DNA of 64,000 nt. Source: Lentzea nigeriaca (lineage in GTDB: Bacteria > Actinomycetota > Actinomycetes > Mycobacteriales > Pseudonocardiaceae). This document shows, in pieces, positions 1-8,536 of this stretch. The translations under genes were made by a program, and so were the position numbers. Location of the stretch: positions 62,001 to 126,000 of the forward strand of contig NZ_JAFBCX010000021.1 in assembly GCF_016907955.1 (NCBI RefSeq), in the 5' to 3' direction. The stretch's first letter is position 1, and every line of letters begins with the position of its first letter. The notes below the pieces were generated by a model. It ran no database searches. It saw only the letters and a program-made list of their open reading frames with translations, and was not told the DNA's origin.

Positions 1-249
1 TTGTCGGGCCGGGAGCGTCCTGGTCTTCAGGCATGCGACGAGGGTAGGCATCGTCCTTGACCCATCAGGCACGGCGATCAAGAAATCACACTCGACATAC
101 CCCATGAGGTGAATCCACGTCATCCGATCCATACCGAGCGTGTGCGCGGAGTTGCCCTGCCACGTGGAATCTCACCCGCCGGACGTGCCGTTTGCGTGAT
201 CTCGTCGTGATGCTGAACCATCGGGTTCATCGCCGGACGGACGTGGAGC
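1..249. other. Left-edge non-coding stretch
   Basis: I see no convincing gene here. A short inverted repeat, TGAACC (214-219) and GGTTCA (224-229) with a 4-bp spacer, lies 20-35 bp upstream of the PRPP synthetase start and could be a regulatory site. No clear promoter hexamers are visible. A minus-strand reading frame open from about position 50 to the edge is too short to call. Confidence 0.4.
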
Positions 250-1239
250 GTGACGATGGTCAGCGGCAAGCCGGGCATCGCCAAGCGGCAGCTCATCCTG
301 CTGAGCGGCAGGGCTCACCCCGAGCTCGCGCAGGCCGTGGCCGGGCACCTCGGCGTCGCGATCACCCCGCAGGCCGCCTACGACTTCGCGAACGGGGAGA
401 TCTTCGTCCGGTTCGAGGAGTCGGTGCGCGGCGCCGACGCGTTCGTCATGCAGAGCCACAGCGCGCCCATCAACGACTGGCTGGTGGAGCAGCTGCTCAT
501 GGTCGACGCCCTCAAGCGCGCGTCGGCCAAGCGGATCACGGCGGTCGTGCCCTCGTACCCGTACGCGCGTCAGGACCGCAAGTACGCCGGACGTGAGCCG
601 GTTTCGGCTCGGCTGGTCGCGGACATGTTCAGGACCGCGGGTGCGGAGCGGATCGTCACCGTCGACCTGCACACCGCGCAGGCGCAGGGCTTCTTCGACG
701 GACCCGTCGACCACCTGCACGCCATGTGGCTGCTGACCGACCACGTTCGCGCGAAGTACCAGGGCGAGGACCTGGCGATCGTCTCGCCGGACGCCGGTCG
801 CACCAGGCTCGCCGAGAAGTGGGCAGACCTGCTCGGCGGGTGCCCGATCGCGTTCATCCACAAGACGCGTGATCCGTTGCGCCCCAACGAGGTCATGGCC
901 AACCGTGTCGTCGGTGACGTCGAGGGACGCACGTGCGTCGTGGTCGACGACATGATCGACACGGCGATGACGAGCACGGGCGCGGCCCGGCAGCTGCTGG
1001 AGCAGGGCGCGAAGGACGTCGTCCTCGTGGCCACCCACGGTGTGCTGTCCGGCGACGCGTACGAACGTCTCGTCGCCAGCAAGGCACGCGAGGTGATCCT
1101 CACGGACACCCTGCCGATCCCGCACGAGAAGCGGTTCCCCGGCCTGACCGTGCTGAGCATCGCGCCGTTGCTGGCTCGCGCGATCCAGGAGGTCTTCGAG
1201 GACGGCTCGGTGACGAGTCTGTTCGACGGAAACGCGTGA
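250..1239 (+). CDS. prs: Ribose-phosphate pyrophosphokinase (PRPP synthetase)
   Basis: Makes phosphoribosyl pyrophosphate from ribose 5-phosphate and ATP for nucleotide, histidine, tryptophan and NAD synthesis in the cytoplasm. The family marks are all present: the PYARQDRK segment near residue 104, VDLHTAQ near 138, SPDAGRTR near 178, and the PRPP-binding loop VVVDDMIDTAMTS near 233. The length of 329 residues is usual. The start is either ATG 250 or ATG 256. Most family members have Asp-Lys after QDRK where this one has Tyr-Ala, so it may be a divergent second copy rather than the main housekeeping enzyme, which in actinobacteria normally sits next to glmU. It stands alone here, 27 bp ahead of the DUF427 gene. 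Confidence 0.93.
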   Translation: MTMVSGKPGIAKRQLILLSGRAHPELAQAVAGHLGVAITPQAAYDFANGEIFVRFEESVRGADAFVMQSHSAPINDWLVEQLLMVDALKRASAKRITAVVPSYPYARQDRKYAGREPVSARLVADMFRTAGAERIVTVDLHTAQAQGFFDGPVDHLHAMWLLTDHVRAKYQGEDLAIVSPDAGRTRLAEKWADLLGGCPIAFIHKTRDPLRPNEVMANRVVGDVEGRTCVVVDDMIDTAMTSTGAARQLLEQGAKDVVLVATHGVLSGDAYERLVASKAREVILTDTLPIPHEKRFPGLTVLSIAPLLARAIQEVFEDGSVTSLFDGNA

Positions 1240-1266
1240 TCTCCAGGAAGCCTGCGCGGCCGTCCC

Positions 1267-2034
1267 GTGTTGGTATGGGACATGGGCAACGAACAGCGTG
1301 GACGGGTGCGGGTAGAGCACTCGGCGAAGCGGGTCCGTGCGTACTTCGGTGGCGAGCTGGTCGTGGACACGGTCTCGCCGCGCCTGGTCTGGGAGATCCC
1401 GTACTACCCGGCCTACTACCTGCCGCTTTCCTCCGTCCGCGTCGAGCTGAAGCCGACGGGGGAGACCAAGCACTCGCCGAGCAGGGGTGACGGTGTCGTC
1501 CACGACGTCGTGACCAGCGGCGGAACGGCTGAGGGTGCGGCGCTGACGTACCCGGACTCGCCGATCGAGGAGCTGCGGGACCTCGTCCGGTTCGAGTTCG
1601 CGGCGATGGACGAGTGGCTCGAGGAGGACGAGCCGATCTACGTCCACCCGCGCGACCCGTACACGCGCGTCGACGTGCTGGGCAGCTCGCGGCACGTCCG
1701 GGTGGCGCTGGACGGGGTGACGCTGGCGGCGTCGTCGCAGCCGCGGATCCTGTTCGAGACCGGGCTGCCGCCGCGCTACTACCTGCCGCTGAGCGACGTC
1801 CGGCTCGACCTGCTCAGGCCGTCGGACACGCAGACGCACTGCCCGTACAAGGGGACCGCGGGCTACTGGTCGGTCGAGGTCGGCGGGAAGGTCCACGAGG
1901 ACCTGGTGTGGATCTACCGGACGCCGCTGCCGGAGAGCCAGAAGGTCGCGGGGCTCGCCTGCTTCTACAGCGAGCGAGTCGATCTCTTCATTGACGGTGA
2001 GTTGCAGGACAAGCCGAAAACGCCCTGGTCGTAG
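1267..2034 (+). CDS. Two-domain DUF427 protein
   Basis: A 255-residue cytoplasmic protein made of two DUF427 units, about residues 15-100 and 130-225. Both carry the family pattern of an acidic strand, a (Y/R)YYLP segment (PAYYLPLSSV and PRYYLPLSDV) and a late HCPYKG or related turn with conserved Tyr/Trp. Tandem DUF427 proteins are common in actinobacteria and have no settled biochemical role. The start is GTG 1267, with ATG 1282 (GGGA just ahead) as an alternative. It may share a transcript with the PRPP synthetase. No membrane or export signal is seen. Confidence 0.8.
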   Translation: MLVWDMGNEQRGRVRVEHSAKRVRAYFGGELVVDTVSPRLVWEIPYYPAYYLPLSSVRVELKPTGETKHSPSRGDGVVHDVVTSGGTAEGAALTYPDSPIEELRDLVRFEFAAMDEWLEEDEPIYVHPRDPYTRVDVLGSSRHVRVALDGVTLAASSQPRILFETGLPPRYYLPLSDVRLDLLRPSDTQTHCPYKGTAGYWSVEVGGKVHEDLVWIYRTPLPESQKVAGLACFYSERVDLFIDGELQDKPKTPWS

Positions 2035-2052
2035 GAGTCGCGCTTCGCACTC

Positions 2053-2074
2053 TGCAAAGTTGCACTCACTGCAA
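2053..2074. promoter_or_regulatory. Probable TetR operator overlapping the tetR promoter
   Basis: Two overlapping inverted repeats share the TTGCA arm: TGCAAAGTTGCA (2053-2064) and TTGCA-ctcac-TGCAA (2060-2074). TTGCAC (2060-2065) can serve as the -35 element and TACTCT (2085-2090) as the -10, which places transcription start on the GTG at 2097. A TGCA-type palindrome over the promoter of a TetR/MFS pair is the usual layout of an autorepressed efflux operon. The match to the downstream regulator is inferred. Confidence 0.65.
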
Positions 2075-2096
2075 AACTATCCTGTACTCTTGCCTG

Positions 2097-2723
2097 GTGA
2101 GCCAACCGGGGGAGAGCCTTCGCGACCGCAAGAAGCGCCGCACGCGTGCGGCGCTGGAGCGGGCGACCGTGCGTCTCGCCGCCGAGCGGGGCTACGACCA
2201 CGTCACCGTTGAGGAGATCGCCGCCGAGGCCGACGTCTCGGTGCGCACGTTCTTCAACTACTTCGCGAGCAAGGACGAGGCGCTGATCGGCGCGGACCCC
2301 GAGGCGGGTCCGCGCATGGCCGAGCGCATCCTCGCCGCGCCGGACGACGTCACGCCGTTCCAGGCGTACCGCGACTCCATCCTCGCGGAGATCACCGACG
2401 AGCTGAACAACGCGCGGGACCTGTGGCTGCTGCGCAAGGACGTCCTGATGCAGCGGCCTGATCTGCTGGTGCGCGCGTTCGCCAACAGCGCGGAGTACGA
2501 GCAGCTGCTCGCGAGCGCGGTGGGGCAGCGGGCGGGACTGCCTGAGTCCCACCTGTACCCGCGCCTGCTGGTCGCCGCCGGAAGCGCCGCGTTCCGTTGT
2601 GCGGTGACGCGCTGGGCGCTCGACGACAGCGTGGCGCTGGGTGACGTGGTCGGTGATGCGCTCGACCTGTTCGGCACCGGGCTGGCTCACGTGCCGCATC
2701 ACCACGAAGGGGGAACCTCATGA
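2097..2723 (+). CDS. TetR-family transcriptional repressor
   Basis: 208 residues with an N-terminal TetR helix-turn-helix at about 10-65 (RTRAALERATVRLAAERGYDHVTVEEIAAEADVS..), ending in the family signature of a Phe-Phe-Asn-Tyr-Phe stretch and a Lys/Asp-rich turn. The C-terminal ligand domain is not specific enough to name an inducer. The GTG start is probably leaderless: a -10 (TACTCT) ends 6 nt before it. The stop overlaps the ATG of the next gene (ATGA, 2720-2723), so repressor and drug transporter are translationally coupled. It very likely represses its own operon through the palindromes just upstream. Confidence 0.92.
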   Translation: MSQPGESLRDRKKRRTRAALERATVRLAAERGYDHVTVEEIAAEADVSVRTFFNYFASKDEALIGADPEAGPRMAERILAAPDDVTPFQAYRDSILAEITDELNNARDLWLLRKDVLMQRPDLLVRAFANSAEYEQLLASAVGQRAGLPESHLYPRLLVAAGSAAFRCAVTRWALDDSVALGDVVGDALDLFGTGLAHVPHHHEGGTS

Positions 2724-4270
2724 GCACCGAAACCGATGCTCCGGCACCGGTCCACAGCAGACGTGACGTCGTCCAGGCCATGTCGGGCCTGATGCTGGGC
2801 ATGTTCGTCGCGATCCTGGCGGGCACCGTCGTGTCGAACGCGTTGCCACGCATCGTCGCCGAGCTCAAGGGCTCGCAGTCGATCTTCGCGTGGATCGTCA
2901 CCACCGAGCTGCTCGCGATGACGGCGACGGTGCCGCTGTGGGGCAAGCTCGCCGACCTCTACAGCCGCAAGCTGCTGATCCAGGCCTCGCTCGGTCTGTA
3001 CGTGGCGGGGTCGCTGATCGCGGGCTTCTCCCAGAACGTCGAGATGCTGATCGTCAGCCGCGTGGTGCAGGGCCTGGGCGCCGGTGGTGTCACGGCGCTC
3101 GCGACGATCGTGATGGCCGCGATGATCCCGCCGCGTGAGCTCGGGCGGTACTCCGGCCTGTTCGGTGCCGTGTTCGGCGTCGGCACCGTCGCCGGCCCGC
3201 TGATCGGCGGCGTGCTGGTCGACACGTCGTGGCTCGGCTGGCGCTGGTGCTTCTTCGTCGGCGTGCCGTTCGCGCTCGCCGCGATCTGGCTGCTGCAGCG
3301 CACCCTGCACCTGCCGGTCGTGCGCAAGGAGGACACGAAGATCGACTACCTGGGCGCGTTCCTGATCGTGTCCGGTGTGTCCACGCTGCTGATCTGGTCG
3401 TCGCTCGCCGGTCAGAAGTTCGACTGGTGGTCGGGCTGGACCGCGGGCCTGGTGGCGCTGGGCGTCCTGCTGCTGGTCGCGGCCGTCCGGGTCGAGGCCA
3501 CCGCGCACGACCCCGTCGTGCCGCTGTCGATCTTCCGCAACCGCACGGTGTCGCTGACGACCGTCGCGAGCGCCCTGGTCGGTGTCGCGATGTTCGGCGG
3601 CACGGTGTTCCTCTCGCAGTACTTCCAGCTGTCGCTCGGCAAGACGCCTACCCAGGCCGGTCTGCTGGGCCTGCCGCTGATCCTCGGCCTGCTGATCTCG
3701 TCGACCGTCGCGGGTCAGCTGATCACGAAGTACGGCAGGTGGAAGGCGTTCCTGGTCGCCGGTGGCGCGACCATGGTCGCCGGCATGCTGCTGCTGTCCA
3801 CGATCACCGCTGCGACCACCGTGGTCATGGTGTCCGTGCACATGTTCGTGCTCGGTGTCGGCGTGGGTCTGATGATGCAGAACCTGGTGCTGGCGGCGCA
3901 GAACGACGTGCCGGCCCGCGACCTCGGCGCCACGACGTCGACGCTGACGTTCTTCCGCTCGCTGGGCGGTGCGATCGGTGTGTCGGCGCTGGGCGCGGTG
4001 CTCGCGAACAAGGTCTCGTCGCTCGCGGCCGAGAAGTTCGGGCCCATGGGCGGTTCCGATGGTGCGCAGGTGCCGGACATCTCGGTGCTGCCGCCCGAGA
4101 TCAAGGCCGTGATCGCGGACATCTACGCCACCGCGACCGCGGAGATCTTCCTGGTGGGTGCGCCGTTCGCGGTGCTGGCGCTGCTCGCGGTGCTGTTCAT
4201 CAGGGAGAAGCCGCTCAAGGAGCAGAGCGGTGACGACCGGCTGGCGGCGGAGCTGGCCGCGGGTCACTGA
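2720..4270 (+). CDS. MFS drug transporter, DHA2 (14-TMS) family
   Basis: A 516-residue inner-membrane proton-drug antiporter of the EmrB/QacA type. About fourteen hydrophobic segments are visible; the loop-2 motif A (GKLADLYSRKLL) lies near residue 75 and motif C in helix 5 (GAVFGVGTVAGPLIGG) near 150. The C-terminal tail is short and charged. It is coupled to the upstream TetR gene by a 4-bp overlap, so it is probably induced by the compound sensed by that regulator. The substrate cannot be told from sequence. Confidence 0.92.
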   Translation: MSTETDAPAPVHSRRDVVQAMSGLMLGMFVAILAGTVVSNALPRIVAELKGSQSIFAWIVTTELLAMTATVPLWGKLADLYSRKLLIQASLGLYVAGSLIAGFSQNVEMLIVSRVVQGLGAGGVTALATIVMAAMIPPRELGRYSGLFGAVFGVGTVAGPLIGGVLVDTSWLGWRWCFFVGVPFALAAIWLLQRTLHLPVVRKEDTKIDYLGAFLIVSGVSTLLIWSSLAGQKFDWWSGWTAGLVALGVLLLVAAVRVEATAHDPVVPLSIFRNRTVSLTTVASALVGVAMFGGTVFLSQYFQLSLGKTPTQAGLLGLPLILGLLISSTVAGQLITKYGRWKAFLVAGGATMVAGMLLLSTITAATTVVMVSVHMFVLGVGVGLMMQNLVLAAQNDVPARDLGATTSTLTFFRSLGGAIGVSALGAVLANKVSSLAAEKFGPMGGSDGAQVPDISVLPPEIKAVIADIYATATAEIFLVGAPFAVLALLAVLFIREKPLKEQSGDDRLAAELAAGH

Positions 4271-4286
4271 TCGCCGGTTCGCTCGG

Positions 4287-4316
4287 GCGGACCCCTGACT
4301 TTCGTCGGGGGTCCGC
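4287..4316 (+). terminator. Intrinsic-type terminator after the MFS gene
   Basis: A perfect 9-bp stem, GCGGACCCC (4287-4295) and GGGGTCCGC (4308-4316), with a 12-nt loop and a pyrimidine-rich tail (TCTGTCTTTC). It lies 17 bp after the MFS stop codon. Confidence 0.75.
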
Positions 4317-4366
4317 TCTGTCTTTCGGGTCGGGTTTTCGTCGTCCGCGCTTCCTACCTTTCGTTC

Positions 4367-5581
4367 ATGAACATCATCGTGGGGGCGGCGCTCGCGCTGT
4401 TCGTTTCCTCTTTCACCGCGGAGGCTTCGCATCCGGGAGTGGCGGTGGCGATCACCAAGGGGGACCAGGTGGTCGCGGTCCAGGGCTACGGGCACGACTC
4501 GGCGGGCGCGCCGATCACCGAGAACTCGAAGATGGCGATCGCCTCGGTCAGCAAGTCGTTCACGGCGCTGGCTGTGCGGCAGCTCGCCGACCCCGGGAAG
4601 ATCGACCTGGACGCTCCGGTGTTCGGGTCGAAGATCACGCCGCGGCAGTTGCTCGACCACACGTCGGGCATCAGCGACCGCACGTTGCCGGAGAAGAGCC
4701 TGCCGCAGCCGAACACGCCGGAGGAGGCGGTGGAGCGGGCTCGCGAGGTCCTGAGCACCGCCGAGCCCGGCGGTGAACGCCGGTACACCAACACGAACTA
4801 CCACCTGGCCGCGCGGCTGGTCGAGCTCGCGTCCGGCGAGAAGTTCAACGACTACCTGCGAGCGCACATCTTCGAGCCGTTGGGCATGCGGGACACCGTC
4901 GCGATCAACGTGACACCGCGCGATCTGCCGCCGGACTACCGGCGCGGCTATGGCTACGCCTACGGGTTCTCGGTTCCTTTGAACGAGCCGGATCGGTTCG
5001 TGGGCGGTTCGGACGGTGTGATCACGACGGCCGCGGACATGGCGAAGTGGTTGGCGGCACAGCAGAAGCCGGCACCGAAGGACGGCATGGGCTGGGAGAC
5101 CGACTCGCAGGGACGGTTGCGGCACAGCGGGATCTGGTTCACCAGCACGGCCGGGCAGCTGCTGACGCAGTCCGGGTACGGCATCGCGGTGATGTCCAAC
5201 AGCGGTGTCGGGCTCGGCAACGAGGGCACCTACGCGCTGGAGAACGGCATCGCGGACGTGCTGGAGGGCAGGACGCCCGCCGAGCCCTCGTCGCCGCGGT
5301 TGATCATCGACCTCGTGCTCGCGGCGCTGACGCTGCTGTCGCTGGGGCTCGGGGTCCGGGCGTTGCGGCGGCCGCGGAAGCTGCACAAGGCGTGGCAGGT
5401 GCTCAGGTTCGTGCCGCTGGGTGTGCTGCTGTCGCTGCCGGCGCTGACCGGGTTGATCTACGGCGGTGGGCGCGACATCACGTTCCACCAACTGGCGGTC
5501 TATTCGCTGCCGCTTGTGGTGTGGTTGGGCGTGTCCAGCGTGATGAACATCAGTGTGGCGGTGGTGAGGTGGCGGCGATGA
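4367..5581 (+). CDS. Serine hydrolase of the class C beta-lactamase family, with C-terminal membrane helices
   Basis: 404 residues. The N-terminal hydrophobic stretch can act as a signal or anchor. The catalytic SxxK is at Ser60-Lys63 (ASVSKSF), the YxN element is in RRYTNTNY near residue 144, and an HSG box (RHSGIW) lies near 250 in place of KTG. After about residue 305 come several transmembrane segments, so the hydrolase domain probably faces outside. Such proteins include D-aminopeptidases, esterases and cell-wall hydrolases; the substrate is unknown. The gene is probably leaderless (TACCTT at 4355-4360, ATG at 4367). Its stop overlaps the start of a histidine kinase gene, suggesting the hydrolase is co-made with a sensor and may help detect cell-envelope or antibiotic signals. 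Confidence 0.85.
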   Translation: MNIIVGAALALFVSSFTAEASHPGVAVAITKGDQVVAVQGYGHDSAGAPITENSKMAIASVSKSFTALAVRQLADPGKIDLDAPVFGSKITPRQLLDHTSGISDRTLPEKSLPQPNTPEEAVERAREVLSTAEPGGERRYTNTNYHLAARLVELASGEKFNDYLRAHIFEPLGMRDTVAINVTPRDLPPDYRRGYGYAYGFSVPLNEPDRFVGGSDGVITTAADMAKWLAAQQKPAPKDGMGWETDSQGRLRHSGIWFTSTAGQLLTQSGYGIAVMSNSGVGLGNEGTYALENGIADVLEGRTPAEPSSPRLIIDLVLAALTLLSLGLGVRALRRPRKLHKAWQVLRFVPLGVLLSLPALTGLIYGGGRDITFHQLAVYSLPLVVWLGVSSVMNISVAVVRWRR

Positions 5582-6441
5582 GGATCGTGGCGCTGGCGGC
5601 GTGCGTCGCCGCCGCCGTCACGGTGTCGTTCTTCATGCGCGAGAACGTTCCACCGTGGACTGTCGCGGTGTGTGTCGTGCTGTTCGTGGCGGCCTTCCTG
5701 CTCGGCCGCCGGATGGGGCCCGGCTGGCCCGTGATCCTCTTCGCCGCCGGGGGACTGCTGGACCTCGTCACGTTCGTCGTGGTGGGACTGGCGGTGGCGC
5801 TGCCGTGGGTGCTCGGCCGGGTCGCGCACCAGCAGGCAGCGCTGGCCGCGGCCTCCGTCGAGGCCGCTCACCTGCGGGAACGCACGCGGATCGCGCACGA
5901 GGTCCACGACACGCTGGGCCACGAGCTCAGCCTGCTGGCCCTGCAGGCGGGTGCGTTGGAGATGACGCTGCCCGCCGAACACCAGGCGGCCGCCGCCCAG
6001 CTCCGGGTGACGGCCGCCGGAGCCACGGAACGGCTGGCGGATCTGGTGTTCCTGCTGCGCGACGGTGATCCGCCGTCGGTGGTGGAGCTGCAGGACCTCG
6101 TGGACCGTGCCGTTTCGGCCGGGTTGCGGGTCGAGTTCACAGTGGACGGCCCTGTTCCGTCCACTGTGGAGCCGACCGTGCGTCGGGTGGTGCAGGAGGC
6201 GTTGACGAACGCCGCCAAGCACGCGCCGAAGTCCGTGGTGGTCCTGAAGGTGACGACGGACGAGGCGACCACGGTGGTGGAGGCGACCAACGAGGCGGGA
6301 CTGCGGCGCGGGCCCGGCAGCCGGCTGGGGTTGATCGCGCTGCGGGAACGGGTGCGGCTCGCGGGAGGTACGCTGCGGGTCAGCCGTGGTGACGGCAGGT
6401 TCGAGCTGGTAGCGGTGGTGCCGCACGCGGGGGAGTCGTGA
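5578..6441 (+). CDS. NarL-type sensor histidine kinase
   Basis: 287 residues with about four N-terminal transmembrane segments (1-85), then a HisKA_3 dimerisation domain with the phosphoacceptor His110 in AHEVHDTLGHELS, and an HATPase_c domain from about 175 (N box QEALTNAAKHA, G box SRLGLIALRERV). ATG 5578 overlaps the stop of the serine hydrolase (ATGA) and its own stop overlaps the response regulator start. The three genes are therefore one coupled unit. The very short outer loops suggest an intramembrane-sensing kinase that may take its signal from a partner such as the hydrolase. Confidence 0.9.
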   Translation: MRIVALAACVAAAVTVSFFMRENVPPWTVAVCVVLFVAAFLLGRRMGPGWPVILFAAGGLLDLVTFVVVGLAVALPWVLGRVAHQQAALAAASVEAAHLRERTRIAHEVHDTLGHELSLLALQAGALEMTLPAEHQAAAAQLRVTAAGATERLADLVFLLRDGDPPSVVELQDLVDRAVSAGLRVEFTVDGPVPSTVEPTVRRVVQEALTNAAKHAPKSVVVLKVTTDEATTVVEATNEAGLRRGPGSRLGLIALRERVRLAGGTLRVSRGDGRFELVAVVPHAGES

Positions 6442-7076
6442 TTCGGGTTCTGCTCGCCGATGACGAGGCGATGGTGCGCGCGGGTGTGCGCGCCATCCTC
6501 GGTTCGGATCAGGGCATCGAGGTGGTGGCCGAGGCGTCGGACGGCCGCGAGGCGATCGACCTGGCGCTGAAGCACCGTCCCGACGTCGTGCTGATGGACA
6601 TCCGGATGCCTCGGCTCGACGGCCTGGAGGCTCTGAACGAGCTGGTGCGCCTCGGGTTCGGCGTGGCGATGCTGACGACGTTCAACGACGACGGCTACCT
6701 CGAACGGGCCCTGGACGGCGGCGCGCGCGGATTCCTGCTGAAGTCGGGAGATCCGCGTGAGCTGATCGCGGGCGTGCACGCGCTGGCGTCCGGAGGTGCT
6801 TACCTGGCACCGAAAGTGGCGGCCCGGATGATCACGCGGTTTCGCGGCGGCCGGGTCGGCGAGGCCCGTTCCCGCGTGGAGTCGCTGACCGCGCGGGAAC
6901 GCGACGTGCTGGCGTTGCTCGGCGAAGGCCTGTCGAACGCGCAGATCGCGCGGCGGCTCGACCTCGTCGAGGGCACGGTGAAGGGGCACGTGAGCGCCAT
7001 CCTGACCCGGCTCGGGGCGGAGAACCGGGTGCAGGCGGCGATCGTGGCGCACGAAGCGGGGTTGAAGTTGTCCTAG
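6438..7076 (+). CDS. LuxR/NarL-family response regulator
   Basis: 212 residues. The receiver domain has the acidic pocket DDE at residues 8-10, the phosphoacceptor Asp54 in LMDIRMP, and a Lys near 102 (LKSGDPREL). A LuxR helix-turn-helix occupies about 145-205 (LTARERDVLALLGEGLSNAQIARRL..). GTG 6438 overlaps the kinase stop. It ends head-on with the aldehyde dehydrogenase gene: the two stop codons share the palindrome CTAG (7073-7076), so transcripts from both sides run into each other without a terminator. Confidence 0.93.
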   Translation: MIRVLLADDEAMVRAGVRAILGSDQGIEVVAEASDGREAIDLALKHRPDVVLMDIRMPRLDGLEALNELVRLGFGVAMLTTFNDDGYLERALDGGARGFLLKSGDPRELIAGVHALASGGAYLAPKVAARMITRFRGGRVGEARSRVESLTARERDVLALLGEGLSNAQIARRLDLVEGTVKGHVSAILTRLGAENRVQAAIVAHEAGLKLS

Positions 7077-8518
7077 ATCGGGAAGTGGCCGTGCTCGCTG
7101 GAGACGGTGACCCATCGGGTCGAGGAGAAGGCCTCGATGCCCCACCGCCCACCGAACCTGCCGTAGCCGCTGGCCTTCACGCCACCGAACGGTGCCTGCG
7201 GCTCGTCGTCCACGGTCTGGTTGCCGACGTGCACGATGCCGGTGCGGATCCGGCGTGCCAGAGCGAAGCCACGCCGCGAGTCCTCGGTGAGGATGCCCGC
7301 GGTCAGGCCGTGCTCGGTGCCGTTGGCGATGGCGACGGCCTCGTCGTCGTCCGCGACGGTGGTCACCACCACGGCCGGCCCGAAGATCTCCTCGTTGAAG
7401 ATCCGCATGGCCGGGGTCACGCCGTCCAGCACCGTCGCGCTCCCGTCCCCGCCCGCTCGGACGCGGGCGCCCTCGCCGACCGCCTCGGCGACCAGCGCGG
7501 CGACGCGTTCGGCGGCGCGCGGCGTGATCACCGGGCCGATCACGGTGCCGGGGTCGGTCGGGTCGCCGTGGGGGAGCGAGGCGACCTTGGCGGCGAACTT
7601 CGCGGTGAACTCCTCCGCCACCGACTGGTGCACCAGGATCCGGTCGGCCGACATGCAGATCTGACCGGCGTTGAAGAAGGAGCTGAACGTCGCCGCCTCG
7701 ACCGCGTGATCCAGGTCGGCGTCGTCGAGCACCAGCAACGAGTTCTTGCCGCCGAGCTCCAGGACGGCGGGCTTGAGGTGTTGCGCCGCCAGGGTTCCGA
7801 CGATCCGCCCGACCTCGGTCGACCCGGTGAAGTTCACCGCCTGCACGCGCGGGTCGGTGATCAGCGCCTCCGCCACCACGGCGGCGTCGGACGGCGCGTT
7901 CGTCACGACGTTGAGCACGCCCGCCGGCAGTCCGGCCTCGTGCAGCACCTCGGCGATGAACAGCCCGGCCGCGATCGGGGCTTCCTCGCTGGGCTTGAGC
8001 ACCACGGTGTTGCCCGCGGCGATCGGCGCCGCGACCGCCCGTGTGCTGAGGATGATCGGCGCGTTCCACGGCGCGAACGCCGCCACCACCCCGAGCGGCT
8101 CCCTGACCGCGAGCGACAGCTGTCCCGGCGTCTCCGTGGTCAGCACCTCGCCCACGGGCTGGGTGACCGCCGCGGCGGCCTCCCGCAGGATGTTGGCGGC
8201 CAGCATGACGTTGAACCCGGCCCAGCCCGCGACGCCTCCGACCTCCTGGCCCATCAGGGCGATGGCCTCCGGCGTGCGGCTCTCCAGTTCGTCGGCGGCT
8301 CGCAGCAGAATCCGCCGCCGTACCGACGGCGACGTAGCGGACCACTCCGCGAACGCTTCCTGCGCTGCGTCGACGGCACGCTCGACGTCCGCGGACCCAC
8401 CCGCGGCGACGACGGCGTACACCTCACCCGTGTAGGGGTTGAGGTCATCAGTGGTGCGGCCGTCCAGCGCGGGAACGCTGTCGCCGCCGATGAGTAACTG
8501 ACGCTTCTCGCTTGCCAC
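7073..8518 (-). CDS. Aldehyde dehydrogenase, aromatic (vanillin/salicylaldehyde) type
   Basis: 481 residues, NAD(P)-dependent oxidation of an aldehyde to an acid in the cytoplasm. The general base is Glu254 in LELGGKN and the catalytic thiol Cys288 in NAGQICMS. The cofactor segment APWNAPIILSTRAVAAPIAA is typical of the benzaldehyde, vanillin and salicylaldehyde dehydrogenase branch. It lies 18 bp after an IclR regulator on the same strand, a pairing common in catabolism of lignin-derived aromatics. The exact substrate is inferred from family likeness only. Confidence 0.88.
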   Translation of the reverse strand: MASEKRQLLIGGDSVPALDGRTTDDLNPYTGEVYAVVAAGGSADVERAVDAAQEAFAEWSATSPSVRRRILLRAADELESRTPEAIALMGQEVGGVAGWAGFNVMLAANILREAAAAVTQPVGEVLTTETPGQLSLAVREPLGVVAAFAPWNAPIILSTRAVAAPIAAGNTVVLKPSEEAPIAAGLFIAEVLHEAGLPAGVLNVVTNAPSDAAVVAEALITDPRVQAVNFTGSTEVGRIVGTLAAQHLKPAVLELGGKNSLLVLDDADLDHAVEAATFSSFFNAGQICMSADRILVHQSVAEEFTAKFAAKVASLPHGDPTDPGTVIGPVITPRAAERVAALVAEAVGEGARVRAGGDGSATVLDGVTPAMRIFNEEIFGPAVVVTTVADDDEAVAIANGTEHGLTAGILTEDSRRGFALARRIRTGIVHVGNQTVDDEPQAPFGGVKASGYGRFGGRWGIEAFSSTRWVTVSSEHGHFPI

Positions 8519-8536
8519 GGTTGAAGATTCAATCGC

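Noticed and set aside
1..50. Possible start of a minus-strand gene running off the left edge
   Set aside because: Only about 17 codons are visible, with no ribosome site and no recognisable sequence.
2699..5491. 930-codon minus-strand open frame
   Set aside because: Lies opposite the MFS and serine hydrolase genes, which have clear motifs. The translation is Arg/His/Gln-rich without domains, a typical shadow in GC-rich DNA.
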